From a virus, in the IMG/VR virus record IMGVR_UViG_3300023174_000038, positions 62,001 through 126,000 of that record: a stretch of DNA of 64,000 nt. One strand, given 5' to 3'. Positions 12,001 through 19,900 of the stretch are shown in pieces (position 1 is the first letter of the stretch; every line of letters begins with the position of its first letter). Made by a program: the position numbers and the translations under genes. The notes under the pieces are model-generated. The model saw only the letters and a program-made list of their open reading frames with translations, did not search any database and was not told where the DNA came from.

Positions 12001-13040
12001 CCGTTACCGGCTCCAACTCCAGTAGCAATAAATGAAACACCTACTGTGTTAGAAGTTGCACCAATTAAGGTAAAATCTGTAGTACCAATTGTGTCTATAG
12101 TATATGTGCTGCCAACTTCAAATGAACCGGCATCAACTAATGACTGTAGACCAGTGTTATAGAACATTAAGGTGAGACCTTCTAATGAAGTAATACCATC
12201 TATACCATTTTCTAAACTACTAACTAATACTCCATTAACTTGATCGTAAGGCAATGTGCTTACTACATCAACCCGATTGTTGCCGGGAAAATCATATTCA
12301 TCTTGTGCATTTTTAAATGGAACAGTAAATGTTACAATGCCAACTTCTGCACCGTTGTTATCAACACCTAATATATCACGTGTTTGTACATTGGTTTGAT
12401 TAGGATCAAATCCAGTAACACCCGGCATACCTTGAATCCAAAATTGGCTATCTTGGTTTACACTAAAACGATATGTACCCCCACGTAATAACGTCAATGA
12501 CGGATTAGTAGAACCTTGTGCTTGTCCATCAGCCGTTACCAAATAACCGTTTGGGTTACTTGTAATAATATAATCTGTAGCATTATAAACTGTCTCTGTA
12601 CTAACTGTTACTGCTTCTGGACCTTCTGGAATCCAATAATATTGATTAAAGTTAATAATTTTATCTAGGTTAGTAAAACTATCCCATGAATAAATTTGAC
12701 TTGTGAAAAGTCTATTGTTGTTATTTACTAATGCACCTTCTAATTCTAATCCGTCAATAATACCTGGGTAACTAATAAAATCTTGAGCAGTACTTGTATC
12801 TTTCTTAAGAAATGTTACTCCCGGATCAAGTTGATAATCTGTTCTAGTTTTTGTAGGTTCAGTAACATAATAGTTTTTAGCATTAACACCATAACCAAAT
12901 CTACTACCTATATAACCTTCAATACGTTTAGTATTAGGTTGGTCTACTATTTGATCCAACGTTGCATTTAAAAATTGACTATTGGTAGTTGTTTTAAATA
13001 TTTCAGGTAGAAAATTTAATGTTCTAATTCTTGTTGCCAT
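1..13040 (-). CDS. Giant virion structural protein, at least 4,346 aa, C-terminus outside the window
   Basis: A single frame runs from the ATG at 13038-13040 to the window edge; I translated most of it and saw no stop. It begins MATRIRTLNFLPEIF and continues with YQLDPGVTFLKKD, resembling large structural proteins that follow gp6 in aquatic T4-like phages. Around residues 2310-2540 there is an acidic calcium-loop-like segment (VWVDTNNDGDWAVYRK) followed by about four FG-GAP-like beta-propeller repeats (for example FGYSIATDYYGDTVVIGTPD). The visible C-terminal part, roughly residues 3900-4346, repeats a Thr/Asn-rich module with a TYYV motif. It starts 26 nt after the gp6 stop with a purine-rich GAGAG ribosome site and sits where T4 has gene 7. 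A role at the baseplate periphery or as a fibre/sheath-like appendage is inference. No transmembrane segment or enzyme motif was recognised. Confidence 0.85.
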   Translation of the reverse strand, partial: MATRIRTLNFLPEIFKTTTNSQFLNATLDQIVDQPNTKRIEGYIGSRFGYGVNAKNYYVTEPTKTRTDYQLDPGVTFLKKDTSTAQDFISYPGIIDGLELEGALVNNNNRLFTSQIYSWDSFTNLDKIINFNQYYWIPEGPEAVTVSTETVYNATDYIITSNPNGYLVTADGQAQGSTNPSLTLLRGGTYRFSVNQDSQFWIQGMPGVTGFDPNQTNVQTRDILGVDNNGAEVGIVTFTVPFKNAQDEYDFPGNNRVDVVSTLPYDQVNGVLVSSLENGIDGITSLEGLTLMFYNTGLQSLVDAGSFEVGSTYTIDTIGTTDFTLIGATSNTVGVSFIATGVGAGNGTAIVLTGYVSKFYDTTLYDENGGSPYTPPGNSTNFENYEGGYYTDISATFYTITYEGDPTDPVIRLINSGTIPVQENITANFGTEYIGRTFYRNTSDSISLIPYMSAILDTLYYQDGTSGNKVGQIRLISSNTTNRIDVVTDIIGKANYTSPNGIVFTNGLKVIFTGDIYPTSYENIRYYVEGVGTAIELIPVTTLIAPEPFTSGTYIPFDTTPYDIGNYDVNLYIPVTPDYITIARNSIDKNAWSRSNRWFHIDVINATATYNSNPALATIYATPENKAKRPIIEFYPNLRLFDSGIIGKPPIDFIDFRTTDAANQVAGQENYYPDVEVYTAYTATINGVTGTSTTITILSSAVTGSFQVGQYINDSTNILPRNSQITSISGTTTLTLTVAWSTSQTIGSTAVASLIANDTQNDSYALFDGARIVFAADTTLEVRNKIYVVRFSTLVPGDTPVITLSQADDGLVLADEQTVAFRGYNYQGMDFHFDGLEWMESQQKTTLNQPPLFDVFDNNGISFGDSTVYVGTSFTGNKLFAYGIGSGMDDPILSFPLLYSSVDNVGDISFDVSLNSSTFNYVSGTTPITQKVNTGYVYNYSDLTTSTRQLGWQTSIGPSIQYQIFEFDYYAANPTSTFTCDIAKLSDSPWPTIQLFVNNKIQYASDYTVETTATQTIVTFTVPNPLVDTVVEILLLSDQVSETAYYEIPVNLNNNPLNADITVVNVGDIRGQYQSSFYNNPNTTGDVFGANNYRDLGNMVPYGNKIIQNSASLVLPGTFLRKQNHNLFNALMYNSREYITFKSLLVDTINTTDFIERLSPSTMLDNALDTITKSKTDSSSFFWSDMLPSKAAYITNTYSFANALDVSIYPLSKIYNFATANYNGVLVYLTNSVGIITQLISGVDYTVSNDSPSLTVTLDLAPGDQITIKEYNQTYGSYVPNTPTKLGLYPSTIPTVTLDTAYFQPTYFIVGHDGSYNKLYGDYIDGVLIDFRDQVLFEFEKRIYNNLKLSNVIPIQEYEVLPGFFRDTDYSYDEILQIYSTSFLDWVGQNRISYKTQFYNSANEYTYNYNQSGNRINNEVIPQGYWRGIYEYFYDTSNPDTKPWEMLGFTNEPTWWQTRYGPAPYTSDNLVLWNDLAEGIDWNNGNPIVITHAIRPQLLQVLPVDSQGNLVSPFVSIVGNYSNTSFNRDWVVGDVGPAEFSYRRSSSWPFDLMRILALTKPAEFFNLGVDIDNYKYNEEFGQYLVNDRSHLVISDIEIYGNGVAKTSYINWIVDFEKQVGVDATTNITDLLYNLDVRLVYRLAGFSDKNLLKFYVEKSTANSNNSSLLIPDESYQVLLYDNQPFDKIVYSGIIIQLTTTGYKVYGNSQTNAYFKILAPKINGNYERVSVQGLSVQLARDYYDTPEVVAYGTEFITVQQVAQFLDGYGRYLASQGVLFEQIESGLTVSWRQMVAEYLYWAQCGWEAGSIVNINPAANLISINKDSYIVQPLTLQRQNFVLNQNLYPIQSTDLSIVRDGTLFTAQPLNQGDTVAYGQFNISNFEHGIVFDNVTLFDDVIYNLATGLRQNRITVRGAKTAEWNGTVDAQGFILNQDNVLDWNKTVKYTTGSIVKYKNKYWTALTIIQPKELFEEREWKQTDYNEIQKGLLPNTSTRSYESTIYYDVNRANLENDADLLSFSLIGYRPRDYLALADLTDITQINVYKNFIKNKGTLNAASAFKGANLPQGGIDYNIYENWAIKSGEFGGVLNSNFIDFKLNQNLLTGNPSIVGLTNGTATDGVQQEVPLYSLYNYGRPVTSTDVLPLLPVDTPSTLFPDAGYANFSDMRIAAYYYYNLANSTSPSGLVTPLSKLYVGQYVWLADYQGTWQVMTPVSLGAVVFAKNNLNGTATITFNNPHGLTKYQPFAIVNFNNSLNGYYIVNTIIDLNSVLVNVTLAPSITIITGQGIGFRFQSQRVANPSDIIDLPLLNTEFVKNKVWVDTNNDGDWAVYRKSLNYAYDSELVKDGSETFGSAVAYTDSLGYLIGDADAGVVYRYSFNVLFDRYELMQTLTGSASFGTTIAYANDIFVISQPTVSPAIYIYQLVVNTTVDQLQSVQSAITTPAGVTEWGSAVAISGDSNWLYISAVTSSTSLVYVYRYSMVTEEYELSNTIDLGLTNADNFGYSIATDYYGDTVVIGTPDQNYNASTENWGYTYVYDRTVQNIESQFTSLADVPQTFTLAWTPATTTITVTSTSSVTDRLTCASSSSLIVNSPIVFTGTVFGGVSLNTVYYILAKPTGTTFTISTERGGSIVQLNTDTGTMSAIQQDTPIYISVNGTIIDDSNYYNIGTTLSIIQRLRAGDIINVSSNNFVLAQTLTTESTPKIGVQFGISVDTNTYATEILVGAPFELNSINQEGAVYRYTNGGGKYGMIIGTSDCNITTSRIILINGYIVVLSAGNATSSAATINQSNITNVQATAIDGKLIISLIDNALASVNDKLNVTVLNNATWAELGFNTYTQTQVINDPHLQGTTQFGNLVKFNEFNSFVVSAPTATRYEATTFDSTDDEDYDNDTLFDNNATQWVDTYRNAGAVYMFDYLSVYNESLSNCGNFVYAQSVNDLNETYGNQPMYGHAVDFNASHVVIGTPDFKPDTIAGQIVTYFNSTGTPDWSVYRNSSPVVDINRIQNIQLYSALTNNTLDNLDYIDPLQGKILGSVRENIDVVSNSDPAGYNSTVKGDMVWGAAQVGQLWFNTSTTRFVNYHQDNIVYNSKWWGQVFPGSDVTVYSWITSNVPPISYTGPGTPFNTDRFAIEYTLNATGVLTPIYFYWVRNTNIIFTKRGKTLADSIIQSYIASPINSGISYFAPLEQDIFALYNCGDNINANDTVLHIGFSTGTNDDVSHSLYNLIRTNYADDFLPGLPTTNGLDVPESLYDRMLDSLCGVDESGAVVPDPYLPKPVQYGIYARPRQSFFVNRFLALKNYLTYANTVLAQYPISETRRSLFLYTEGVINRSTDPVYNTDPTSPYYSVNPWTGPIIPFYATTDYWYYINWWATGYDDNTKSALQVPIYADLATINATPGLIVTVNANGNGKSETYVYTNLNAWERIGLQDGTIEFSSDLWDYSAARLGFGDNFYDTTPYDTYPSQETRSIVRALNEEIYNDELLIYRNKSLVLLFEYIQSETIESQNYLPWLNKTSFIDVGHTIRELLPLEVFQSDNQDFLAGYINEVKPYHVVIKEFLFKYTGSELYAGTITDFDLPSQYNTDVQQFITPELVYSNPSAVNQYLPSDPIWQTAPYVEWFNNYGLAITGVNDYQITVLASYISLNSGAFAVDNAYGFPINGTILIGDELIGYSYVDRANNTISGLTRGVDGTPITVHIPGEIITIDLPAILMLNGGRGYTNPPRVTAYIDTTIYPEPRRAAVLQAVMNLDSILRVDVIDSGDGYAVLPEIIIDPSISITFTADNVDMLSNTITLPSPLLQTGDLIKYTIGANTTAVGGLDVDQYYYVNVLESTPAFNVGLYTTYRDAINDVDRVVFFSTGLGDNNILNLSAKASCVSTSIPIRENQIALRFDRTTYNSQLIDWQAGQFYGSFYAGLYNNSVRISSSSISLESTQPNIDTILASAAGAVFEIEGVTNDQILSWSSRTRNVISTVAATDIITIQPSIGGAPDQGTVGATVGFYVNMPIKFQGAVGASNIVNNTIYYIKEILNDTDITISTTVGGGTFALGDATISSAGLLLYVGEVTNTAVVTLFYSGILNVTNTTGTINTITSPLTAGNLGGTSGFYTNLPVFFTGNVFGGIIENERYYVTTVIDDENFTISTTEDPLIINVTNTTASTDYITCEGTLGLSVNDPIIFNNMSISGSSVLTFGNIVQGTTYYVSNVINSNNFQISTVINGGTFALADATGTCMATDQTNTVKLTTATGTMTCNVGLPVSPGQITGQQFTFYPTSSTSTYIGLTGTDGNLVEREIDNALAAGDYLSITSASGGLNNIYNNMPITVPTNYSTLIGGTTYYVVDNGVVQTDVTS

Positions 13041-13066
13041 TATTTCTCTCTATGGTTATATATTAC

Positions 13067-16000
13067 TTATCTTATCTGTAACTGTGCTGGTGTAAGTGCC
13101 GCAATCACAAGAACATCATTTGCTGTTGCACCATTTGCAAATATTTCATATGGTGCTGATTTAATTTCATATAAATCACCAAAACTCATTGTAGGATCGT
13201 TTGGAACTAATACAGCAGAACTAATTAAATCTCCTACTTGAGCATGTAAGTATGCACTTAATTCACTAAAGTAAAACGTATCACCAAAGTTCCAGTTGTT
13301 AATATGAAAATATGTATTCATAGCAGAGAGTACAGCACTACGTATTTCACTATCACTTGCATTTGTATTACCTGCCTTAATAACTTTAACAGTAGCTCTT
13401 AATTGTGCAGGAGCTTTAGGACCAAATAATGGGACAAATACGACACTATTTAAAATAACACTATCACTTAACATCTTGTAATCATTTAATAATCCATATG
13501 CCTGCGTTAATTCAGTAATTGTTGGCTTGTCTGGCATTGGTACTGTGTTAGTAATATCTTGTAACCAATTTTGATAAGCGGTGTAGTAAGCTTGTGTTAC
13601 TACATACAAATCAATAATATTTGTAGTTGCAGGATCAATACGTGTTGTGTTATTACTATTATGACGATATTGGAATTGTAATCCTTGACGACCTGGTTGC
13701 ATAATATATTGTGGTTGTTCCGTAACAATATAAAAGGGTGTATTAACTGTTTGGTCTTGTACAGTTATATAAAATAAATTATCTGTGTACGCATAGAATA
13801 ACTGTCCTTCTGGATATTCATATTTAACCACTTCTATTTGAGTTTTAGTTGCATATTGATATACCACTTCAGTAGATGCAATTAACTGATAGCGTGATAA
13901 ATTAATTGCATCTTGTATTAATACAAAAAATGCATATACACCTATATTAGTATTGCCGTTAACATAACCAGTAACTTCGGTAAAGAAATCTGGGTTACTA
14001 ACAATAGTTCTATCATTAACATCTATACTTGCTACTTCAACTTCAAAATCATTTACATAGCCGTCACTTTCAACTGTTTGTCCAATAATACTTGATGTGA
14101 TAGGAGTTGCTAATGGATAGTTACTACTAGGTTGTGTGTTAGTTGCTAATACTTTAACAAAGTCTTGTAATATTTTTCCACTAAATGGATCATATACTAG
14201 TTTACCATTTTCAAACGTGAAGCGTGTATCAGCTACACTACCAAAATAGTATCTCAATGAACGGTATGATATGCTATAACGATTATTACCTAAACTTAAT
14301 ATGTTTACAAAATAATTACTAGCATCATATGAGCCAATACTCCAACGATCCTGTGCTATAGTCAAACTGTTATCAAATATTAAACTAAAACTTTGATTAA
14401 GTTCCATTCTAACAATGCATTCTTGTATTACTATACTAGGCAATGAGTTATCAAATGCAGGTAATATTGTAGATACTATTGCACCTTGAGGTACATAACC
14501 GTTTAACGTTATTGGTCCTAACCCATTACTGAATGCGCCCTCGCCATTATTATAACCATCACCCACTACATTTAATACAGTAGTCCATATATACGTTTTA
14601 TCTGATGGGCCTGCAATACCTGCTATTAAACGATTAGTGTCACTAAAATAATATCCGGCTGGTGCAGTAAATTTCATCATTGCACCCTTAGTGGTATATT
14701 TCATATTATGTGTGGAATATGTTCCTACTGGAATAGGAGTGTTATCACTACCATTAATATTAAAGAAATAACCAGTTAAACTATTAGCATCTACTGTTTG
14801 TTCTTGCCAATATACTGTACCGTCACCTGATGCTGTGTTAACAGGATAACGTGTGTAATTTTGTATATAATATTGTCTAGCACGATTATCTGCTAATAAG
14901 GCTGCTAATGTATCTGTTAAAAAGGTAATGATATCACCTGATGTATTGATAGTTAATAGTGTATTGCCATCAGTATCATTTTGATACATACCGCCATCAC
15001 TTGCAAATGAATTAGTGCTGGAGTATTTTCCGGTTGGATCTAACAGGTCTAAGTTTTTTGATACACCAACAGAACTACGGTTAATAGCTTTGCTTTTAAT
15101 AATAGAACTGTATAATGTATATGGGAAATTGTTGTAATCTTCACCATTAACCATTCTATTCTGGGTGTAGTAGCGGGAAGGGGCACGTTGTTTAATGTTT
15201 GCTAATGTTTCTCTTGCCTGTGCATTTGACACTGGTGTCTGTAATTCTAATCCTAATGTAAGTGTTTCTGTTCGTCCTACCCTACTAACATAACTTATGG
15301 TAACTGATAGATTTTGCATCTCATTTGGATCAATAGTATATGTTAATGCATTGCCTGCACGTACATATGCTCTAAAGGTGCCAACTGGGATTTCGGAAAA
15401 TACTCCATCACCAAAAACGTAACTAACTTGGTCATTAAATCTAGAACCAACTGAAAATATTCTGCGTACACTGCCTTCAGTTTGTAGGTAAGCATCTGCA
15501 TAAACATTTTCTACTTGATTCCATAATGTTCTAGTTGTAGTAGAACTATTATCTGTACTTAATTGATACAACCAAGTATCTGTATTATTGATACCTTGAA
15601 TGTCAATATCAACCACTTGATTACTAATTTGTTGTGCTAAATTGAAATCAAAATTCTGTAGTGTTCCTTGCTTGAAATAAAAGAAGAAACCTGTATTAGG
15701 ACTACCATAACCTAATTTATCATTGCGATAAGCCATATTCATTCTGCCACTTGGTGCAGGTGGAATCTCATAAACATAATCTTCATTCAATGTAGTTGAA
15801 CTAACTAATTCAAAATTCATTGCTTGGTTATCTACTACTGCTGTAAACGGTACTATTGGCAATGTTGTTTGAGGGATATTAATTGCATATTCATCAGTTT
15901 TAATACCGGATATCTGAGCACTATTCCCTGGGCGACCAATACGTTGAGTATTAATTAATGTAGCATTGATGATTGTATTGTATTGCTCTAGCCAATTGAT

Positions 16001-16447
16001 ATTAGCAGGATCATTCCATAATACGGTTTGATTGCTTAAATTAAATCCATTCAAATCTGTAATATTTTCAGTAGTTTGGATACTTGTTACTTTGATATAA
16101 CCTTGACCGGCTAAATTACGTTTAGGAGTATAGCTGACTAAGTTAGCTAACTTAACAACACTATCTCTGCGTTCGGCTGTATCAATAAAGTTTTCACGGG
16201 CATTTAAGTCGCTACGAAATGCAAGACCTTGACCCATAAACGCCATAACGTCCATTAACGCAATGAATTCACTTGATTCAATATAATCGTTGAAGGTTTC
16301 TGGATAGTAAACACGTAGATAGTCAATGAAACTTTTACGCAATGTTTCATAGTCATATGAACGGAAATCGGCTTCACGGAAGGTTTGATAGATTGCCTTC
16401 CAATCATTGACGCCGAATAATGCTGATTGTCGTGAACTTGTAGCCAT
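13067..16447 (-). CDS. gp6: Baseplate wedge protein gp6 (J-like)
   Basis: This 1,126-residue protein matches the gp6/baseplate-J family, which forms the wedge dimers that tie the baseplate ring together. The conserved N-terminal block is clear: FGVNDWKAIYQTF, then a SYDYETLRKSFIDYLRVYYPE segment, FIALMDVMAFMGQGLAFRSD and NFIDTAERRDSVVKLANLV. T4 gp6 is about 660 residues, so this one is much longer; the additional length lies in beta-rich central and C-terminal parts. The C-terminal region has the J-like ILNSVVFVPLFGPKAP segment. The gene follows gp25 after about 54 nt, and that gap contains a GATAAATAC late-promoter-like element on the same strand. The start ATG is the first in frame and is followed directly by the conserved block. 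Confidence 0.93.
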   Translation of the reverse strand: MATSSRQSALFGVNDWKAIYQTFREADFRSYDYETLRKSFIDYLRVYYPETFNDYIESSEFIALMDVMAFMGQGLAFRSDLNARENFIDTAERRDSVVKLANLVSYTPKRNLAGQGYIKVTSIQTTENITDLNGFNLSNQTVLWNDPANINWLEQYNTIINATLINTQRIGRPGNSAQISGIKTDEYAINIPQTTLPIVPFTAVVDNQAMNFELVSSTTLNEDYVYEIPPAPSGRMNMAYRNDKLGYGSPNTGFFFYFKQGTLQNFDFNLAQQISNQVVDIDIQGINNTDTWLYQLSTDNSSTTTRTLWNQVENVYADAYLQTEGSVRRIFSVGSRFNDQVSYVFGDGVFSEIPVGTFRAYVRAGNALTYTIDPNEMQNLSVTISYVSRVGRTETLTLGLELQTPVSNAQARETLANIKQRAPSRYYTQNRMVNGEDYNNFPYTLYSSIIKSKAINRSSVGVSKNLDLLDPTGKYSSTNSFASDGGMYQNDTDGNTLLTINTSGDIITFLTDTLAALLADNRARQYYIQNYTRYPVNTASGDGTVYWQEQTVDANSLTGYFFNINGSDNTPIPVGTYSTHNMKYTTKGAMMKFTAPAGYYFSDTNRLIAGIAGPSDKTYIWTTVLNVVGDGYNNGEGAFSNGLGPITLNGYVPQGAIVSTILPAFDNSLPSIVIQECIVRMELNQSFSLIFDNSLTIAQDRWSIGSYDASNYFVNILSLGNNRYSISYRSLRYYFGSVADTRFTFENGKLVYDPFSGKILQDFVKVLATNTQPSSNYPLATPITSSIIGQTVESDGYVNDFEVEVASIDVNDRTIVSNPDFFTEVTGYVNGNTNIGVYAFFVLIQDAINLSRYQLIASTEVVYQYATKTQIEVVKYEYPEGQLFYAYTDNLFYITVQDQTVNTPFYIVTEQPQYIMQPGRQGLQFQYRHNSNNTTRIDPATTNIIDLYVVTQAYYTAYQNWLQDITNTVPMPDKPTITELTQAYGLLNDYKMLSDSVILNSVVFVPLFGPKAPAQLRATVKVIKAGNTNASDSEIRSAVLSAMNTYFHINNWNFGDTFYFSELSAYLHAQVGDLISSAVLVPNDPTMSFGDLYEIKSAPYEIFANGATANDVLVIAALTPAQLQIR

Positions 16448-16465
16448 AATGGTATTCTCTTTTAA

Positions 16466-16474
16466 GTATTTATC
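16466..16474 (-). promoter_or_regulatory. Late-promoter-like element GATAAATAC upstream of gp6
   Basis: On the minus strand GATAAATAC lies 19 nt upstream of the gp6 ATG, in the gp25-gp6 gap. The identical nonamer occurs before the first gene of this operon at 24411-24419. T4 late promoters are TATAAATA recognised by gp55, and a gp55 gene is present here. Confidence 0.6.
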
Positions 16475-16501
16475 TTAAATGAAAACACCACTTTTGTAAG
16501 A

Positions 16502-16951
16502 TTATTGAATTACTGCTGTGTTAGTGCTATTATTGAAGAAAACACTAAGCATTTGTGCATTATTAAATGGTGCTATGGCTAATTCTACTTCTATTAATAT
16601 ACCATTTTCTTGAGGATATGCGCTAACAGTATTAACTATTAGTCTTGGATCTTGATTAGCCACTCGTCTGATTTCTGTTTCTAATTTGTTTTGTACGTCA
16701 AAGGTGTTAGGTTCAAACACAAAACTCCAAAGAGTAGTACCATAACCCGGATTTCCTACTTTTTGCCCCTGTTGGATATTCAATGCATTAAGAAAATCTT
16801 GTATAACTAATTGTCGGTCAACTAATCTAAACTTTTTTCCAGGAATAACCGGCAGCACTGTAGAACCTACGCCACCTGCAATACCAGCTGGTAAATTAGT
16901 AGAACGTGGCTTGTTAGCGTTAATTGTACTGAATCCAATGTATGATGGCAT
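16502..16951 (-). CDS. gp25: Baseplate wedge protein gp25 (lysozyme-fold family)
   Basis: This 149-residue protein is the gp25 type, a small wedge component that sits beside gp6 and gp53 and is essential for sheath initiation. Recognisable features are VIQDFLNALNIQQGQKVGNP, the hydrophobic GTTLWSFVFEP segment and the ETEIRRVANQDPRLIV helix, followed by IEVELAIAP strands. T4 gp25 is 132 residues, so the size is normal. It lies between gp5 (5 nt after its stop) and gp6, the same neighbourhood as in cyanophage-like T4 relatives. Although the family has a lysozyme-related fold, its role in T4 is structural and I infer the same here. Confidence 0.92.
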   Translation of the reverse strand: MPSYIGFSTINANKPRSTNLPAGIAGGVGSTVLPVIPGKKFRLVDRQLVIQDFLNALNIQQGQKVGNPGYGTTLWSFVFEPNTFDVQNKLETEIRRVANQDPRLIVNTVSAYPQENGILIEVELAIAPFNNAQMLSVFFNNSTNTAVIQ

Positions 16952-16955
16952 ATTG

Positions 16956-19900
16956 TTATCCTATATTTTTATTTAGTTTTATTTGTGAAAGTGTCTGTGC
17001 AGCCATCTTATTTAAATTAAGTCCGGCTAGTACTTCTGTTTTAGCTGTTGCTTCTGCTATTGCAATAGCCGGGTCACCTGCAGGTAAGTCTTGTTTTGCT
17101 TTTTCTAATGCGTCAGTTGCTTGTGTTACTTTTTCTTTTGATTCTTGTAACTGTGCTTGTAAATCTTTAAGTTTTGCTAGTCCGGCTTTATATGTATCTT
17201 CATTAGTACCGCCAAAGTTTGGTACAGGTATTTTTGCATCACCTAATAGACTAGTAACCTGTGATTTTAATTCACTACGGTCAGTAGTATTGATAGCTAC
17301 AGTAGGTAACTTAATTTGTACTGAGCCACCTGAACTCATTGCGCTGATAGCGGCATTTAGTTGCGCGGACGCACCAACTGGTAAACCTGCAGACGCTAAT
17401 GAAGCTAGTGTAAGTTTACCACTCTTTAAATCGTCTAGTCCTTTTGTTAATGCACCGGCTGCCCCCGATATAGCACTTAACGCACCTGAAGATGCTAATG
17501 GATTAGCAGATGCTAAACCTGCTATCCCATTTGTAATAGCAGATGCTTGTCCAATTAATCCTGTTACTGCGCCAACGCCAGGCACGCTATTAATTGCGCC
17601 AACTGCATTATTAACTACAGAAGCAACTACACTAGCACCGCCCGGTAATGCCCCCAATCCAGTAGATAGATTTGATGTTATACCTGTTGCGGTTTTTAAT
17701 AATCCACTAGCAGCTCCTGTAACTCCTGCAATTGCTCCGGTTATTCCGCTAGTTACCGATCCTACTGCTCCGCTAATTGCACCAGTTAAACCTCCTGTTA
17801 CTGCACCCAATGCACCAGTTAAACCTCCTGTTACTGCACCCAATGCACCTGATAATGGGTTAGACACCGGAGCTTGTGCTGCCGCTTGTGCTTTTTCAGT
17901 TATATCTTTGATATTTTGAGGCACACCAACACTTAGTGTCGGTAACGCACTGCTAATTGCCGCAAATGCACTACCTGCTACACCCTTAGCACTATCTAAT
18001 AATCCGGCTATACCAGCAACAGCACCTTTAGCCATTCCAGTTAAGGACGTTGCTATACTACTTAAACCACCTGTTACAGTACTTGCTAAGTTTCCTGCAA
18101 AATTACCTGCTGATAATAAACTATTTGCTGATCCTAATACACTATTCAATGCTCCTGTTGCGGCGCCAACTACATTTGATATTGCTCCGTTTACTGCACC
18201 TGTTAATGCATTGGCTGCGTTGCTAACAAGGTTTACAGTATTTTGTATTCCGGCTGTTGCCGCAGACATTACTACTCCTGCAAGTGATGCTTCTTTTCCT
18301 GTAATCAATCCAGTTGATACTAATGCAGATTGTGCTTGAGTGAACGTAGTAACTTGAGTAGCAACTTGTGCTACAGGGTTATTAACATAACTATTTAAAT
18401 CACCTGATGTAAACAAATTAGGAGTCAATGCTTGTTTTATTGTTTTTCCACCTTGTACTAAGTTATTAACCAATGCTGCCGCACCCGGTTTGATAATACC
18501 ACCCGCTTCTAATTGCGCAGGACTTTGTGCCATTGCACCTACTGCCGCAACTGCACCTTGTGCTGTTTCTACTATACCCGCGCCTAATTTAACTGCGGCA
18601 GCGGCAGGCCCTGATGCGGCTAATGTTGATATTTGACCAACCATTGCGCCTGTAACATTTTTATCTAATGCCGCGCTAATTGCAGCCGATGGAGGTACAG
18701 TGGCTGCAACTGATGCTGTTACTGCAGTGGTTGGTGCGCCTGCATTTGCATTTGCTGCCGCTAATGCCGGACTAGGTGCAGCTGGCAATGCCGCACTTGC
18801 ATTGTTATTAACTTTAACATCAACACCTTGATTTGCACTAGCCCAGGGTGCATGTGCCGGTGCTCTACTTACAATACTCAATAATTTACCCGGTGCCGCT
18901 AGCCAACCCTTAGTAGCATCATTTAATGTATCAGTATGCGCTACTATTGGTAATGGTTTTACTTCTTGTGGTACTAAGCTAGATGAACCTGTATTCAAAT
19001 TAATCTTACTACCATTAAAATATGTTATTGCATCACTATAGAATGATGCGTCAGCTCCACTAGCAAAACTCATCTTACCATCTACTTTGGTTGTATAGGC
19101 TCCGGCAGTGTATAAACTAAAATCTGTTCCAACTTTTTGTGTAGTTTGTTTTTCACTACTAATTGCAATCGTATCAGCACTTATGTTTAGTGCTTTACCT
19201 GCATTGATATTAATATTGTTATCGGCATGTAAATTTAAATCACCCTGTGTTCTAACGTTGAATGAATTAGTAGAATACATATCTATTGTACCTTCTTTAC
19301 CTAATTCAATATAACTTTGTCCGTTAGCATGAATGATAAACAATGTTTGCCCGTCATCACTCATTAATATTTGATGTCCTAAACTACTACGTATCCTTAC
19401 TAATTGGTCTCTACCTAATATATCTCCGTCATCCATTACTAAAGTATGTCCACCTCTACGTGCAACAACTTTTAATCCAGTATCTTTGCCACTAGTAGCG
19501 GCATCAGCAATTGTTTCATCAGTAAATCCACCTTCATATATAGGACGGCCCGGTGTACTTACTCCCCAGCCAACACGACTTGGTGCTTCACGTTGTGCGC
19601 TTGAACCAATAACACCTCTAATTGGATCTCTAATTAAACCCTGTTGTGCTAATATACTAGCAACATAGCTATGTACGGGTTTGGCATCAGTTAAAAACTT
19701 ATTACTATTAGCAATACCTTCATTGTTTGTGTTAAGGTTAACGACTGGTAAACGTACTGCACCGCCTAATCCTTTTGCTTCACCTGCATTTGCAACAATA
19801 TTGTCAGTACCACCAATTGCCGGCACCATTTGTAATGCTTCTGCTTGTGGTACACATCCTATCCAAAAACCATAATTAGGATCGCCGTTAATGAATATAC

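Noticed and set aside
1-12971. A 13-kb non-coding or degenerate region with small plus-strand ORFs
   Set aside because: The minus frame is open throughout with sensible, conserved-looking protein; the small plus-strand ORFs are shadows.
16942-17919. 325-codon plus-strand ORF opposite the gp5 Ala/Gly-rich region
   Set aside because: It is the antisense of a GC-skewed repetitive coding stretch, has Pro/Ala-rich shadow composition and no ribosome site; gp5 on the other strand is well supported.
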